From Nordella sp. HKS 07 (lineage in GTDB: Bacteria > Pseudomonadota > Alphaproteobacteria > Rhizobiales > Aestuariivirgaceae), in assembly GCF_011046735.1 (NCBI RefSeq), contig NZ_CP049258.1, forward strand, positions 3,614,001-3,678,000: 64,000 bases of DNA. The letters are read 5' to 3'. Of this stretch, positions 23,702-31,161 are shown piece by piece (the first letter of the stretch is position 1; the number at the start of each line of letters is the position of its first letter). The translations under genes were made by a program, and so were the position numbers. Under the pieces are notes generated by a model. That model had not been told where the DNA came from. It saw nothing but the letters and a program-made list of their open reading frames with translations, and ran no database searches.

Positions 23702-25693
23702 TTAATCCGGCAGGCCTGCCGCGCGCAAGGCTGCGACCACCTTCTTGAGCTTCGCGGGGTCACGATAGTGCTGCGATAGTCGAATTTCCGTTGTGCCGAA
23801 ATCCGGAGAGCGCTTGAGCAGTTCCTTGATCATCTCGGCGGCCTCCGTCTTGCGGCCATGGAATGCGAGGATCGTGGCCATCAAGACAAGGGCGAAAGGT
23901 TCGTCCGGCTCCTGCCGCAGATAGAGCTCGCCCAATTCGGTGGCGGCGGAGAAGTCGCTCATCCACAGTCTGTTGAGGGCGAGATAATATGTGTACCAGG
24001 ACGGATAGTGCGGGCAGAGCCGGATGGCGTGATGGATCGTGGCGACCGATTTCTCGTATTCGCCGGAATACATGTAAAGCATGGCCAGAAAAGCCACTGA
24101 ATGAGCATCGCTCGGTGACAAGCTCACCGCCTGCTCGGCAAACTCGACGGCCTTGCCATGGTCATCGCGAAGCCAGGCGATCCCGCCTCTGAGCATGTAG
24201 GCGATGCCAAGTCCGGGTTTGAGTTTGAGGGCCGTCTCGACGTCTTTCTCGGCGAGACCAAGAGAGTCATCGGGCGCAATCGCCCTGTTGAAGCGCGCAT
24301 CCCACCAGAAGGTCAGACCATGGAGGATGATCGCGCCGGTATAGCCGGGATCGATCGCTAGGGCTTCTTCAAGCAGCCCTCGCGCGCCGGTATTGTCTGT
24401 CCGGTTGAAACGCAGGAAGGCATCGCGTGCGGCTACCATTTTCTCCCAGGCGCGCAGATTGCGGGTTTGTCCCTCCCAGAGCCGGGCCATGTCGCCGCTT
24501 GTGAGCTTCACCTGCATCGCCAGGGCGATGGCCTGAGTGATCTGGTCCTGGACGGCGAAGATGTCGCCGAGGTCGCCCTCATAACGCTCGCTCCAGACAT
24601 GTCGGCCCGATTGGCCGTCGATGAGATGCGCCGTCACTCTGATGCGGCTTCCGGCGGCGCGTACATTTCCCTCGAGAATGAAGCGCGCGTCCTTGGACGT
24701 CAGATCGCGTGCGCCGCTGGAGACGACGAACAGGTCGCTGATCTTCGCCAAGGCGCCGATAATATCCTGTGTCAGGCCATCGGCGAAGAAGCCATGCTCG
24801 CGGTCGCTCGAGAGGTTGGCGAAGGGGGTAACCGCCACCGAAATTTTGTCGGACATGGCGGGCACAGGTTTGACATCCTTGCGAGGCCGCTCTTCGCGCC
24901 GGCGGGCGCGGATCGAACGGGCAAGGGCCGCGGTTTCGGCGTCCGGAGTGACGCCAAGCTGATTTGAAAGCTCGCGCTCGCAACGCTCAAATTGCGCGAG
25001 TGCCGCATCGGGACGTCCCTGAGCCGCATAGAGCCGCATGAGCATCCGATGCACATGCTCCTGCAGCGGATCGAGATTGAGGAGCTGCTGTGCATGCGCG
25101 ACCGCTTCCTCCAGTCTGCCGGCGCCTTCGGCGGATTTCGCCAGACGGCCGCGGACCGTCGCGGCAAGCAGGCGGAAGCGCTCGCGTTCACCGGCGAGCC
25201 ATTGCTCGAAGGCGGGCTCGTCGATCGCCATCCCTTCCAGGACATCGCCGCTGAACAAACCGGCGGCATCGCCAAGCGTTACGGGATCCTCGCTCTGCGC
25301 CGCTTCCTCCAGCGTCCTCGTGTCGAGCCATGCCGCGCCGGCTCGCCACGTGATTGCCTCTTTGGTCGCGGCAAGCGCATCGGCCGCTTCACCGAGAGCG
25401 GCGCGCAGTTCTGACAGCGACTGCCGCAGGCTGGCACGGGCCTGCGTTTCGCTGCGTTCTCCCCAGAGCAGTCCGGTAAGGGTCGTGCGGGCGATGTCGA
25501 CACCCTCGCGTTGAACCAGATAGGCGAGCAGCGCGCGCGTCTTCTTCGAGGCAATGACAAGGGTTTTGCCGCCGATTTGGGCCGTCATCGGGCCAAAAAG
25601 GCGGATTTCCAGGCTCGTCCCGGAAGACGGCAACTGTCGATTTTGCGCTGTCTTGACGGTGCCCATGACGTTCGACTGACGGCGGTTACGCAT
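23702..25693 (-). CDS. SARP-like regulator: winged helix, BTAD, TolB-like and TPR domains
   Basis: A 663-aa soluble protein. The N-terminal OmpR-type winged helix (LEIRLFGPMTAQIGGKTLVIASKKTRALLAYLV) leads into a BTAD-type helical domain (about 110-255, ending QFERCERELSNQLGVTPD). A FlgO/TolB-like domain (ISVAVTPFANLSSDREHGFFADGLTQDIIGAL) and C-terminal TPRs follow. This composite is common in rhizobia, often annotated as adenylate cyclase or transcriptional activator; no cyclase domain is present. Its Shine-Dalgarno forms a mirror hairpin with that of the divergent 61-aa gene 29 bp away. Confidence 0.82.
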   Translation of the reverse strand: MRNRRQSNVMGTVKTAQNRQLPSSGTSLEIRLFGPMTAQIGGKTLVIASKKTRALLAYLVQREGVDIARTTLTGLLWGERSETQARASLRQSLSELRAALGEAADALAATKEAITWRAGAAWLDTRTLEEAAQSEDPVTLGDAAGLFSGDVLEGMAIDEPAFEQWLAGERERFRLLAATVRGRLAKSAEGAGRLEEAVAHAQQLLNLDPLQEHVHRMLMRLYAAQGRPDAALAQFERCERELSNQLGVTPDAETAALARSIRARRREERPRKDVKPVPAMSDKISVAVTPFANLSSDREHGFFADGLTQDIIGALAKISDLFVVSSGARDLTSKDARFILEGNVRAAGSRIRVTAHLIDGQSGRHVWSERYEGDLGDIFAVQDQITQAIALAMQVKLTSGDMARLWEGQTRNLRAWEKMVAARDAFLRFNRTDNTGARGLLEEALAIDPGYTGAIILHGLTFWWDARFNRAIAPDDSLGLAEKDVETALKLKPGLGIAYMLRGGIAWLRDDHGKAVEFAEQAVSLSPSDAHSVAFLAMLYMYSGEYEKSVATIHHAIRLCPHYPSWYTYYLALNRLWMSDFSAATELGELYLRQEPDEPFALVLMATILAFHGRKTEAAEMIKELLKRSPDFGTTEIRLSQHYRDPAKLKKVVAALRAAGLPD

Positions 25694-25715
25694 CCTCCTC
25701 TCATATTAGAGGAGG
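25694..25715. repeat. Inverted repeat carrying both Shine-Dalgarno sequences of divergent genes
   Basis: CCTCCTCT and AGAGGAGG form a perfect 8-bp inverted repeat with a 6-bp loop. Read outward, each arm is the AGAGGAGG ribosome site of one divergent gene. The gap between start codons is only 29 bp, so at least one promoter must lie inside a coding region. Confidence 0.7.
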
Positions 25716-25722
25716 CAAGTCC

Positions 25723-25908
25723 ATGTACGACGTCAACCCGCTGGGTCCGCTGATGCACTTGAAAGAACTTGAAAGGCAGGCCGGCCGCATCTCAAGGCAG
25801 AAGTCGGAGGAAGATCGCACAGGCAGGCTGGCTTTCATACGGCTTTGGCTCGCCGCTCTGTCGCAATGGCGGCGCGATTGGCTCACCCGTCAGGTATCCG
25901 CTGATTGA
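25723..25908 (+). CDS. Small basic hypothetical protein (61 aa)
   Basis: A 61-aa protein, MYDVNPLGPLMHLKELERQAG..., rich in Arg and Trp (LWLAALSQWRRDWLTRQ) with one amphipathic helix. A strong AGGAGG lies 7 nt before the ATG. It is divergent from the BTAD regulator and ends 4 bp before the convergent trmO stop. I do not recognise the family. Confidence 0.6.
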   Translation: MYDVNPLGPLMHLKELERQAGRISRQKSEEDRTGRLAFIRLWLAALSQWRRDWLTRQVSAD

Positions 25909-25912
25909 GCCC

Positions 25913-26416
25913 CTAGCCCCGAGCCTCGTTCGTCTCGTAATCACCTGGTTGCGGTGGCGCGATCGGCTTGAACAGGGTGCGGTCCGGTTTGAGATCGAGA
26001 AGCGGCGTATTGTCCAAACAGTTGAGGCCCTGGACCTTGAGGATGGCGCCTTCGCGCCCTGCGAGCTTGACGATCGCGGTGCCGATGGGATTGGGTCTCA
26101 CGGGTGAGCGCAAGGCGAATGTGCCGCGCGTCGTGCCGTCATTGGCCGGACTTTGCTTCACCAGATCGCGGCGTGACAGATGCAGCCAATAGAGCACCTC
26201 CAGCCGCTCGAAGTCGGTGATATTGTCGAGAGCCCGGACCCAGGGTTCGAACAGAGTGATGGTGCAGACGGGCCCATCGAGGCGGCCCTGGCGCGGGCAC
26301 ATCAATCGCGATGTCCACGGCGTGTTTATCCGCCCGATGAAAATTACCCCGGCATCCATCTGCAATGGAAAGTCGACGGCGACTTCCGCCGCCCGGATTT
26401 CATTCTCGCGCACCAT
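25913..26416 (-). CDS. trmO: tRNA t6A37 N6-methyltransferase, TrmO/TsaA family
   Basis: A 167-aa protein with the UPF0066/TrmO beta-barrel signature: IFIGRINTPWTSRLMCP at the N-terminus, LYWLHLSRRDLV, and the SAM-binding GTFALRSPVRPNPIG. It methylates N6 of threonylcarbamoyladenosine 37 in tRNA-Thr in known members. The start MVRENEIR matches rhizobial homologues as recalled; no clear ribosome site. It is single-domain, lacking the C-terminal extension of E. coli TrmO. Confidence 0.9.
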   Translation of the reverse strand: MVRENEIRAAEVAVDFPLQMDAGVIFIGRINTPWTSRLMCPRQGRLDGPVCTITLFEPWVRALDNITDFERLEVLYWLHLSRRDLVKQSPANDGTTRGTFALRSPVRPNPIGTAIVKLAGREGAILKVQGLNCLDNTPLLDLKPDRTLFKPIAPPQPGDYETNEARG

Positions 26417-26438
26417 GGCGTGGCTATAGCATGTTTTT

Positions 26439-26511
26439 CTAGTGTCCCGAATCCGAAGTTCGCCACAGCCAGCGGGACATTCCGAGCGAACTTCGGATTC
26501 GGAAGGACACT
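26439..26511. repeat. Palindromic intergenic repeat, unit 1
   Basis: Arms AGTGTCC plus CGAATCCGAAGTTCG (26441-26462) pair with CGAACTTCGGATTCG plus GGACACT (26487-26511) around a 24-nt loop. It shares the CTAGTGT end and GAAGTTC core with unit 2 immediately downstream, so the two are related elements. Confidence 0.75.
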
Positions 26512-26527
26512 GGATAACTCAAAAATT

Positions 26528-26603
26528 CTAGTGTGCTTTTGAACGCGAAGTTCCTGTCGGTGCAAGCCGCTTGATATCAGGAACTTCGCGTTCAGCACAC
26601 TAG
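26528..26603. repeat. Palindromic intergenic repeat, unit 2
   Basis: CTAGTGTGCT and AGCACACTAG form perfect outer arms; GAACGCGAAGTTCCTG (26541-26556) and CAGGAACTTCGCGTTC (26578-26593) form a perfect 16-bp inner stem. It lies 14 bp past the DUF779 stop and may serve as that operon's terminator. Confidence 0.78.
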
Positions 26604-26617
26604 TGATGCTTCCGGTG

Positions 26618-27004
26618 TCAGGAGTCTCCCGACACCACGACGGGCAGTTGCGCCACTTCCTCATCGCTGAAGACGCGGCTGCGGGTCAGGAAGCGGAATC
26701 CTTCCGGTGCCTCGAGCGAGAATCCCGAGCCGCGCCCCTTGACCACATCGATGATGAGCTGCGTGTGCTGCCAGTACTCGAATTGCGCGGCACTCATATA
26801 GAAGGGACAGTCGCCGATGGCGCCGAGCTTGACGTCGCTGCCGCCGACGCGGAATTCGCCCACGGGATAGCACATGGGCGCCGAACCATCGCAGCAGCCG
26901 CCCGACTGATGAAACATCAGCGGCCCATGTTTGCCCCTGAGTGTATCGATGAGATCGAGAGCCGCCTCGGTGGCGAGAACGCGTTCGACTGTCCTTGCCT
27001 CCAT
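26618..27004 (-). CDS. DUF779 domain protein
   Basis: A 128-aa soluble protein with the DUF779 pattern: LRGKHGPLMFHQSGGCCDGSAPMCYPVGEF, then the central CPFYMSAAQFEYWQHTQLIIDVV and the C-terminal GSGFSLEAPEGFRFLTRSRVF. The clustered cysteines (GCCDGSxPMC) suggest metal or thiol chemistry. Its genes are typically next to ExaC/AldB-type aldehyde dehydrogenases; here it is last in an exaC-puuC-DUF779 operon. Function is unknown. GGGAGAGG precedes the ATG. Confidence 0.9.
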   Translation of the reverse strand: MEARTVERVLATEAALDLIDTLRGKHGPLMFHQSGGCCDGSAPMCYPVGEFRVGGSDVKLGAIGDCPFYMSAAQFEYWQHTQLIIDVVKGRGSGFSLEAPEGFRFLTRSRVFSDEEVAQLPVVVSGDS

Positions 27005-27020
27005 GACGGCCTCTCCCTGA

Positions 27021-28511
27021 TCAGTACTTGATCCACACCGTCTTGAGGTTGGTATATTTGTCGAAAGCGTGCAGCGACAGGTCGCGCCCGATGCCCGACT
27101 GCTTGAAGCCGCCGAAGGGCGTCATGCTCGATCCCGCGTCGACGCAATTGACCGACACGGTGCCCGCCTGCAATTGATCGGCGAGGCGGTGGACGCGCTT
27201 CAGGTTGTTCGACCAGATCGAGGCGGCGAGCCCGTAGATCGTGTCATTGGCGATCGCAACCGCCTCCTCCTCGCTCCTGAATGGAATGACGGAGAGGACG
27301 GGCCCGAAGATCTCCTCGCGCGCGATCACCATATCGTTCTTCACATTGTCGAAGATCGTCGGCGTCACATAGTTGTCCGAGCCGGTGATGGTGAGGCGCT
27401 GGCCACCTTCCACGAGCTTGGCGATCTCCTTGCCCTTGGCGATATAGCCCATGATCTTCTCGGTCTGGCGCTGCTCGACAATGGCGCCCATGGCGGTTGC
27501 CGGGTTGAGCGGATCGCCCGGTTGGAAACCTTTGGCGCGTTCGACCAGCTTTTCGAGGAACTTGTCCCTGATCTTGTCCTCGACCAGGAGCCGCGAATTG
27601 GCCGAGCAGACCTCGCCCTGGTTGCCCCAGATGCCGAAGGCGGAGGCGTCCGCCGCCGCATCGAGATCGTCGCAGTCGGCGAAGACGAGATTGGGCGACT
27701 TGCCGCCGCATTCGAGCCAGACCTGCTTGAGGTTGCTCTCGGCCGAATAGCGCATGAAATATTTGCCGACCTCGGTGGACCCGGTGAAGCCGACGCAGTC
27801 GATATCCATATGGCGGCCGAGCGCTTGGCCGGCGGTTTCGCCGAAGCCCGGCAGCACGTTGAAGACGCCGTCGGGAATGCCGGCCTCGGCCGCGAGCTCC
27901 GCCATCTTGAGGGCGGAAAGCGGCGATTGCTCAGCGGGCTTGAGGATGACGGAATTGCCGGTGGCGAGCGCCGGCGCGACCTTCCAGGTCGCCATCTGGA
28001 ATGGGTAGTTCCACGGCACGATGGCGGCGACGACGCCGAGGGCCTCGCGGCGGATCATCGCGAGATTGCCATGCCCGGTCGGCGCCACCTCGTCATAGAC
28101 CTTGTCGATCGCCTCGGCGAACCACTGCCAGTTGTCGGCCGAACCCGGAATGTCGTAGCCGGCGGTCAGGCCGATGGGCTTGCCCATGTCGAGCGTGTCG
28201 ATTACGGCGAGCTCGTCGCGATGCTTCCGGATGAGCTCCGCCATGCGCAGCAGCACGGCCTTGCGCTCCTCGGGCGTGCGGCGCGACCAGACGCCGGAGG
28301 TGAAGGCGGTGCGGGCCGCCTTGACGGCGCGGTTGACGTCCTCGGCATCGCATTCGGCGACGCTGGCGATCATCTGGTTGGTGGCCGGATTGACGACGTC
28401 GAAGCGTTTGCCCGAGGCGGCGTCGACCCATTTGCCGCCAATGAAGGCCTGGGTTTTGAAGGTGACGGCTTTGGCACGTTTCTGCCAGTCGTGATGGGAA
28501 AGTTCGCTCAA
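27021..28511 (-). CDS. puuC: Aldehyde dehydrogenase, PuuC-like (gamma-glutamyl-gamma-aminobutyraldehyde type)
   Basis: A 496-aa NAD(P)+-dependent ALDH. The N-terminal region (HHDWQKRAK...FIGGKWVDAASGKRFDVVNPAT), IVPWNYPFQMATWK, the Rossmann GFTGSTEVGK, the general base in LECGGKSPN and the catalytic Cys in GNQGEVCSANSR are all visible. The segment DIPGSADNWQWFAEAIDKVYDEV resembles E. coli PuuC, suggesting aminoaldehydes from polyamine degradation, in line with the pot genes nearby. The start is TTG at 28511 with GGAG 6 nt upstream. Other ALDH substrates are possible. Confidence 0.82.
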   Translation of the reverse strand: MSELSHHDWQKRAKAVTFKTQAFIGGKWVDAASGKRFDVVNPATNQMIASVAECDAEDVNRAVKAARTAFTSGVWSRRTPEERKAVLLRMAELIRKHRDELAVIDTLDMGKPIGLTAGYDIPGSADNWQWFAEAIDKVYDEVAPTGHGNLAMIRREALGVVAAIVPWNYPFQMATWKVAPALATGNSVILKPAEQSPLSALKMAELAAEAGIPDGVFNVLPGFGETAGQALGRHMDIDCVGFTGSTEVGKYFMRYSAESNLKQVWLECGGKSPNLVFADCDDLDAAADASAFGIWGNQGEVCSANSRLLVEDKIRDKFLEKLVERAKGFQPGDPLNPATAMGAIVEQRQTEKIMGYIAKGKEIAKLVEGGQRLTITGSDNYVTPTIFDNVKNDMVIAREEIFGPVLSVIPFRSEEEAVAIANDTIYGLAASIWSNNLKRVHRLADQLQAGTVSVNCVDAGSSMTPFGGFKQSGIGRDLSLHAFDKYTNLKTVWIKY

Positions 28512-28538
28512 GATGGACTCCAGTTGGTTGCTGCAGGA

Positions 28539-28568
28539 GAGCGGGCGGCCCCGGAGGACTGCCCGCTC
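28539..28568 (-). other. Intercistronic hairpin between exaC-like and puuC-like genes
   Basis: GAGCGGGC and GCCCGCTC pair over 8 bp around 14 nt in the 62-bp gap. No U-run follows on the minus strand, so it looks like an RNA-stability or processing hairpin rather than a terminator. Confidence 0.45.
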
Positions 28569-28573
28569 ATGTC

Positions 28574-30094
28574 TCAGAAGAAGCCCAGCGCCTTGGGGCT
28601 GTAGCTCACCAGCATGTTCTTGGTCTGCTGATAGTGATCGAGCATCATCTTATGCGTCTCGCGCCCGATGCCGGACTGCTTGTAGCCGCCGAAGGCCGCG
28701 TGCGAGGGATAGAGATGATAGCAGTTGGTCCACACGCGCCCGGCCTGGATGGCGCGACCGAAGCGATAGGCGCGATTGATGTCGCGCGTCCAGACCGCGG
28801 CCCCGAGGCCATAGAGCGTGTCATTGGCGATGGCGAGCGCCTCTTCCGGCGTGTCGAAGGTCGTGACCGAGACGACGGGTCCGAAGATCTCCTCCTGGAA
28901 GATGCGCATCTTGTTGTTGCCCTCGAAGACTGTCGGCTGCACGTAGTAGCCATCCTTCAATTCGCCATCGAGCATATTGCGCTCGCCGCCGGCCAGCACC
29001 TTCGCGCCTTCTTTGCGGCCAATGTCGAAATAGGACAGGATCTTCTCGAGCTGGTCGTTGGAGGCCTGTGCCCCGATCATCGTCGAGGCATCGAGTGGGT
29101 GGCCCTGCTTGATCTTCTTGACCCGCGCCAGCGCCTTTTCCATGAACTTGTCATAGATCGACTTCTGCACGAGGGCGCGGCTCGGGCAGGTACACACCTC
29201 GCCCTGATTGAGGGCGAACATCGTGAAGCCTTCCAGCGCCTTGTCGACGAAATCATCGTCCTGCGCCATCACATCGGCAAAGAAGATATTGGGCGACTTG
29301 CCGCCGAGTTCAAGCGTGACCGGGATGATGTTTTCTGAGGCATATTGCATGATGAGGCGGCCGGTCGTGGTCTCCCCCGTGAATGCCACTTTGGCGATGC
29401 GTTTGTTCTGGGCGAGGGGCTTGCCAGCCTCGATGCCGAAGCCGTTGACGATATTGATCACGCCGGGCGGGAAGATGTCGGCGATGAGCTCCATCAGCAC
29501 CATGATGCCCATCGGCGTCTGTTCCGCCGGCTTCAGTATGACGCAATTTCCGGCGGCGAGGGCCGGCGCCAGCTTCCACGTCGCCATCAGGATAGGGAAA
29601 TTCCACGGGATGATCTGGCCGACGACGCCCAGTGGCTCGTGGAAGTGATAGGCGATCGTATCGTCGTCAATTTCTGACAGGGCCCCTTCCTGGGCACGAA
29701 TACAGGCGGCGAAATAGCGGAAATGGTCGACCACCAGCGGCAGATCGGCATGCGTCGTCTCGCGGATCGGTTTGCCGTTGTCGATCGATTCCACCAAAGC
29801 CAGCAGGCTCAGCCGCTTTTCCACCACGTCGGCGACCTTGTTGAGAAGCTTCGCCCGCTCGGCGGGCGCGGTCTTGCCCCATTTCTCGCGCGCCTTATGC
29901 GCGGCATCCACGGCGAGCTCGATATCCTCGGCGCTCGAACGTGCGATGTCGCAGATCTTCCTGCCGGTGATCGGGCTGATATTCTCGAAGTACTGTCCTT
30001 TGACCGGGGCGACCCATTTGCCACCGATGAAATTCTCGTATCTCGGACGGATGGCGACGGTCTTTTCGATTTCCTTCAGGGCTTGGGCAAGCAT
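28574..30094 (-). CDS. exaC: Acetaldehyde/aldehyde dehydrogenase, ExaC/AldB type
   Basis: A 506-aa ALDH of the ExaC/AldB/AcoD class: [54 protein letters not shown], the general base [12 protein letters not shown] and the catalytic Cys in [11 protein letters not shown]. The class oxidises acetaldehyde and short aldehydes. The ATG at 30094 has GGGAGG 8 nt upstream; a longer frame to 30379 would cross the regulatory region and is rejected. It is first of the exaC-puuC-DUF779 operon and divergent from a ModE-like regulator, with two operator-like palindromes in the gap. Confidence 0.9.
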   Translation of the reverse strand: MLAQALKEIEKTVAIRPRYENFIGGKWVAPVKGQYFENISPITGRKICDIARSSAEDIELAVDAAHKAREKWGKTAPAERAKLLNKVADVVEKRLSLLALVESIDNGKPIRETTHADLPLVVDHFRYFAACIRAQEGALSEIDDDTIAYHFHEPLGVVGQIIPWNFPILMATWKLAPALAAGNCVILKPAEQTPMGIMVLMELIADIFPPGVINIVNGFGIEAGKPLAQNKRIAKVAFTGETTTGRLIMQYASENIIPVTLELGGKSPNIFFADVMAQDDDFVDKALEGFTMFALNQGEVCTCPSRALVQKSIYDKFMEKALARVKKIKQGHPLDASTMIGAQASNDQLEKILSYFDIGRKEGAKVLAGGERNMLDGELKDGYYVQPTVFEGNNKMRIFQEEIFGPVVSVTTFDTPEEALAIANDTLYGLGAAVWTRDINRAYRFGRAIQAGRVWTNCYHLYPSHAAFGGYKQSGIGRETHKMMLDHYQQTKNMLVSYSPKALGFF

Positions 30095-30126
30095 GACGGA
30101 ACCTCCCATGGTTTTTCCGGTCGCTA

Positions 30127-30150
30127 CGTTATACCCCATTGGGAATGACG
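30127..30150. promoter_or_regulatory. ModE-like operator candidate, site 1
   Basis: CGTTA-N14-TGACG, a 24-bp imperfect palindrome with inner CCC/GGG symmetry, 33 bp upstream of the exaC-like start. It is one of three sites with the same CGTTA-N14-TAACG architecture. Confidence 0.55.
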
Positions 30151-30159
30151 ACAAGGAGA

Positions 30160-30183
30160 CGTTAGTCCCATCCGGAAATAACG
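30160..30183. promoter_or_regulatory. ModE-like operator candidate, site 2
   Basis: CGTTA-N14-TAACG with exact 5-bp ends. It is spaced 33 bp (about three helical turns) from site 1, on the same DNA face, and 51 bp before the regulator's ATG. Confidence 0.6.
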
Positions 30184-30233
30184 AAAGAGATTGGTGCAGT
30201 TTGGTCTGGACCTTGCCGGGACTTCGCTGGATT

Positions 30234-30617
30234 ATGGCGGCAAGGGAGTCGACTTTGGCCAATTTGAGCATCCGCATAGATTTCGCGCCCGAGCACCGCA
30301 TCGGGCCGGGCAAGATCCAGCTCCTGGAACAGATCGCCTCGCTGGGCTCGATCGCCGCCAGTGGCCGCGCGCTCGGCATGTCCTATCGGCGCGCCTGGGA
30401 GCTGATTGATGAGCTCAATGGGACTTTTGGCGAGCCTGTCGTCATTTCGCACAGCGGTGGCAAGAAAGGCGGCGGGGCCGCCTTGACGCCCTTGGGACTC
30501 ACCATCATCTCGCGCTATCGCGCCATCGAGCGTGCCGCGGCATCTGCCGCCGAAAGTCATGTCGCCGCACTCGATGCCGAGATCAACGGCAAGGGCAAGC
30601 GCCAGAAGCGTGCCTGA
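30234..30617 (+). CDS. Single-domain ModE/LysR-type winged-helix regulator
   Basis: A 127-aa DNA-binding protein matching only the N-terminal ModE domain: [49 protein letters not shown] followed by the wing [14 protein letters not shown]. No molybdate-binding MOP/TOBE domain follows, so the signal is unlikely to be molybdate sensed in the usual way. The ATG at 30234 is used; a TTG at 30255 behind GGGAG is also plausible. It is divergent from the exaC operon and 540 bp from another ALDH gene, each with matching CGTTA-N14-TAACG sites. Confidence 0.82.
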   Translation: MAARESTLANLSIRIDFAPEHRIGPGKIQLLEQIASLGSIAASGRALGMSYRRAWELIDELNGTFGEPVVISHSGGKKGGGAALTPLGLTIISRYRAIERAAASAAESHVAALDAEINGKGKRQKRA

Positions 30618-30671
30618 TCGGCTTGCACCCTCGTGCTCGTTATGGTCTATTGGCTATAGCGAGTATCCTTG

Positions 30672-31061
30672 ATGAGCAAAACCCAGACAGTTGCAAATTT
30701 CACCTCTTGCGAAGTCTCCGGCGACGGTGAGGCCATCCGCTTGTCCTATCGCGACGATGGCGGAGCCGCGCGGGATCTGCATCTTTCGGCTGAACAGGCC
30801 GGCGCCTTGGCCATGACCTTGCCGAGGCTCCTGAGCGCCGCCTTGCGGGCGCGCAGTCGCGACCCCAGTCTCCGTTTCGTCTTCCCGCTCGCCGAATGCA
30901 ATCTCGAGGCCGCGGCCGGAAGCTCGCACCGCATTCTGTCCTTGCGGACCTCGGACGGCTTCGAAGTGTGCTTCTCGCTTTCGCAGGAAGCGCTGGCCGA
31001 GATGGGAGAATTGCTCGGTCTCGGCGCCGAGCCGGCGGGCGGCCACGGCGCAATGCATTGA
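30672..31061 (+). CDS. Hypothetical protein (129 aa)
   Basis: A 129-aa soluble protein of mixed alpha/beta pattern: ANFTSCEVSGDGEAIRLSYRDDGGAARDLHLSAEQ, then a long helix and LSLRTSDGFEVCFSLSQEALAEMGELLG. No signal peptide or TM helix. It lies between the ModE-like gene and an ALDH gene, same strand. I do not recognise the family. The ATG at 30672 directly follows a TTG. Confidence 0.6.
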   Translation: MSKTQTVANFTSCEVSGDGEAIRLSYRDDGGAARDLHLSAEQAGALAMTLPRLLSAALRARSRDPSLRFVFPLAECNLEAAAGSSHRILSLRTSDGFEVCFSLSQEALAEMGELLGLGAEPAGGHGAMH

Positions 31062-31106
31062 ATTCTTGAGCGGGGCGGCTCAGGCCGCATCCGTTCGATC
31101 GCCTAT

Positions 31107-31130
31107 CGTTATTGTCAAATGACTATAACG
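31107..31130. promoter_or_regulatory. ModE-like operator candidate, site 3
   Basis: TCGTTAT and ATAACGA flank 12 nt, giving CGTTA-N14-TAACG with 7-bp perfect arms counting the flanks (31106-31131). It lies 31 bp before the ALDH start at 31162. Confidence 0.62.
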
Positions 31131-31161
31131 ATTTCTTCATATGATCCGTAGGGAGGTTGTC

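Noticed and set aside
27069-28604. 511-codon plus-strand frame
   Set aside because: Antisense shadow of the PuuC-like aldehyde dehydrogenase.
30095-30379. N-terminal extension of the ExaC-like aldehyde dehydrogenase
   Set aside because: The extra 95 codons cross the operator region and the divergent regulator; the ATG at 30094 has a strong ribosome site and matches the family's length.
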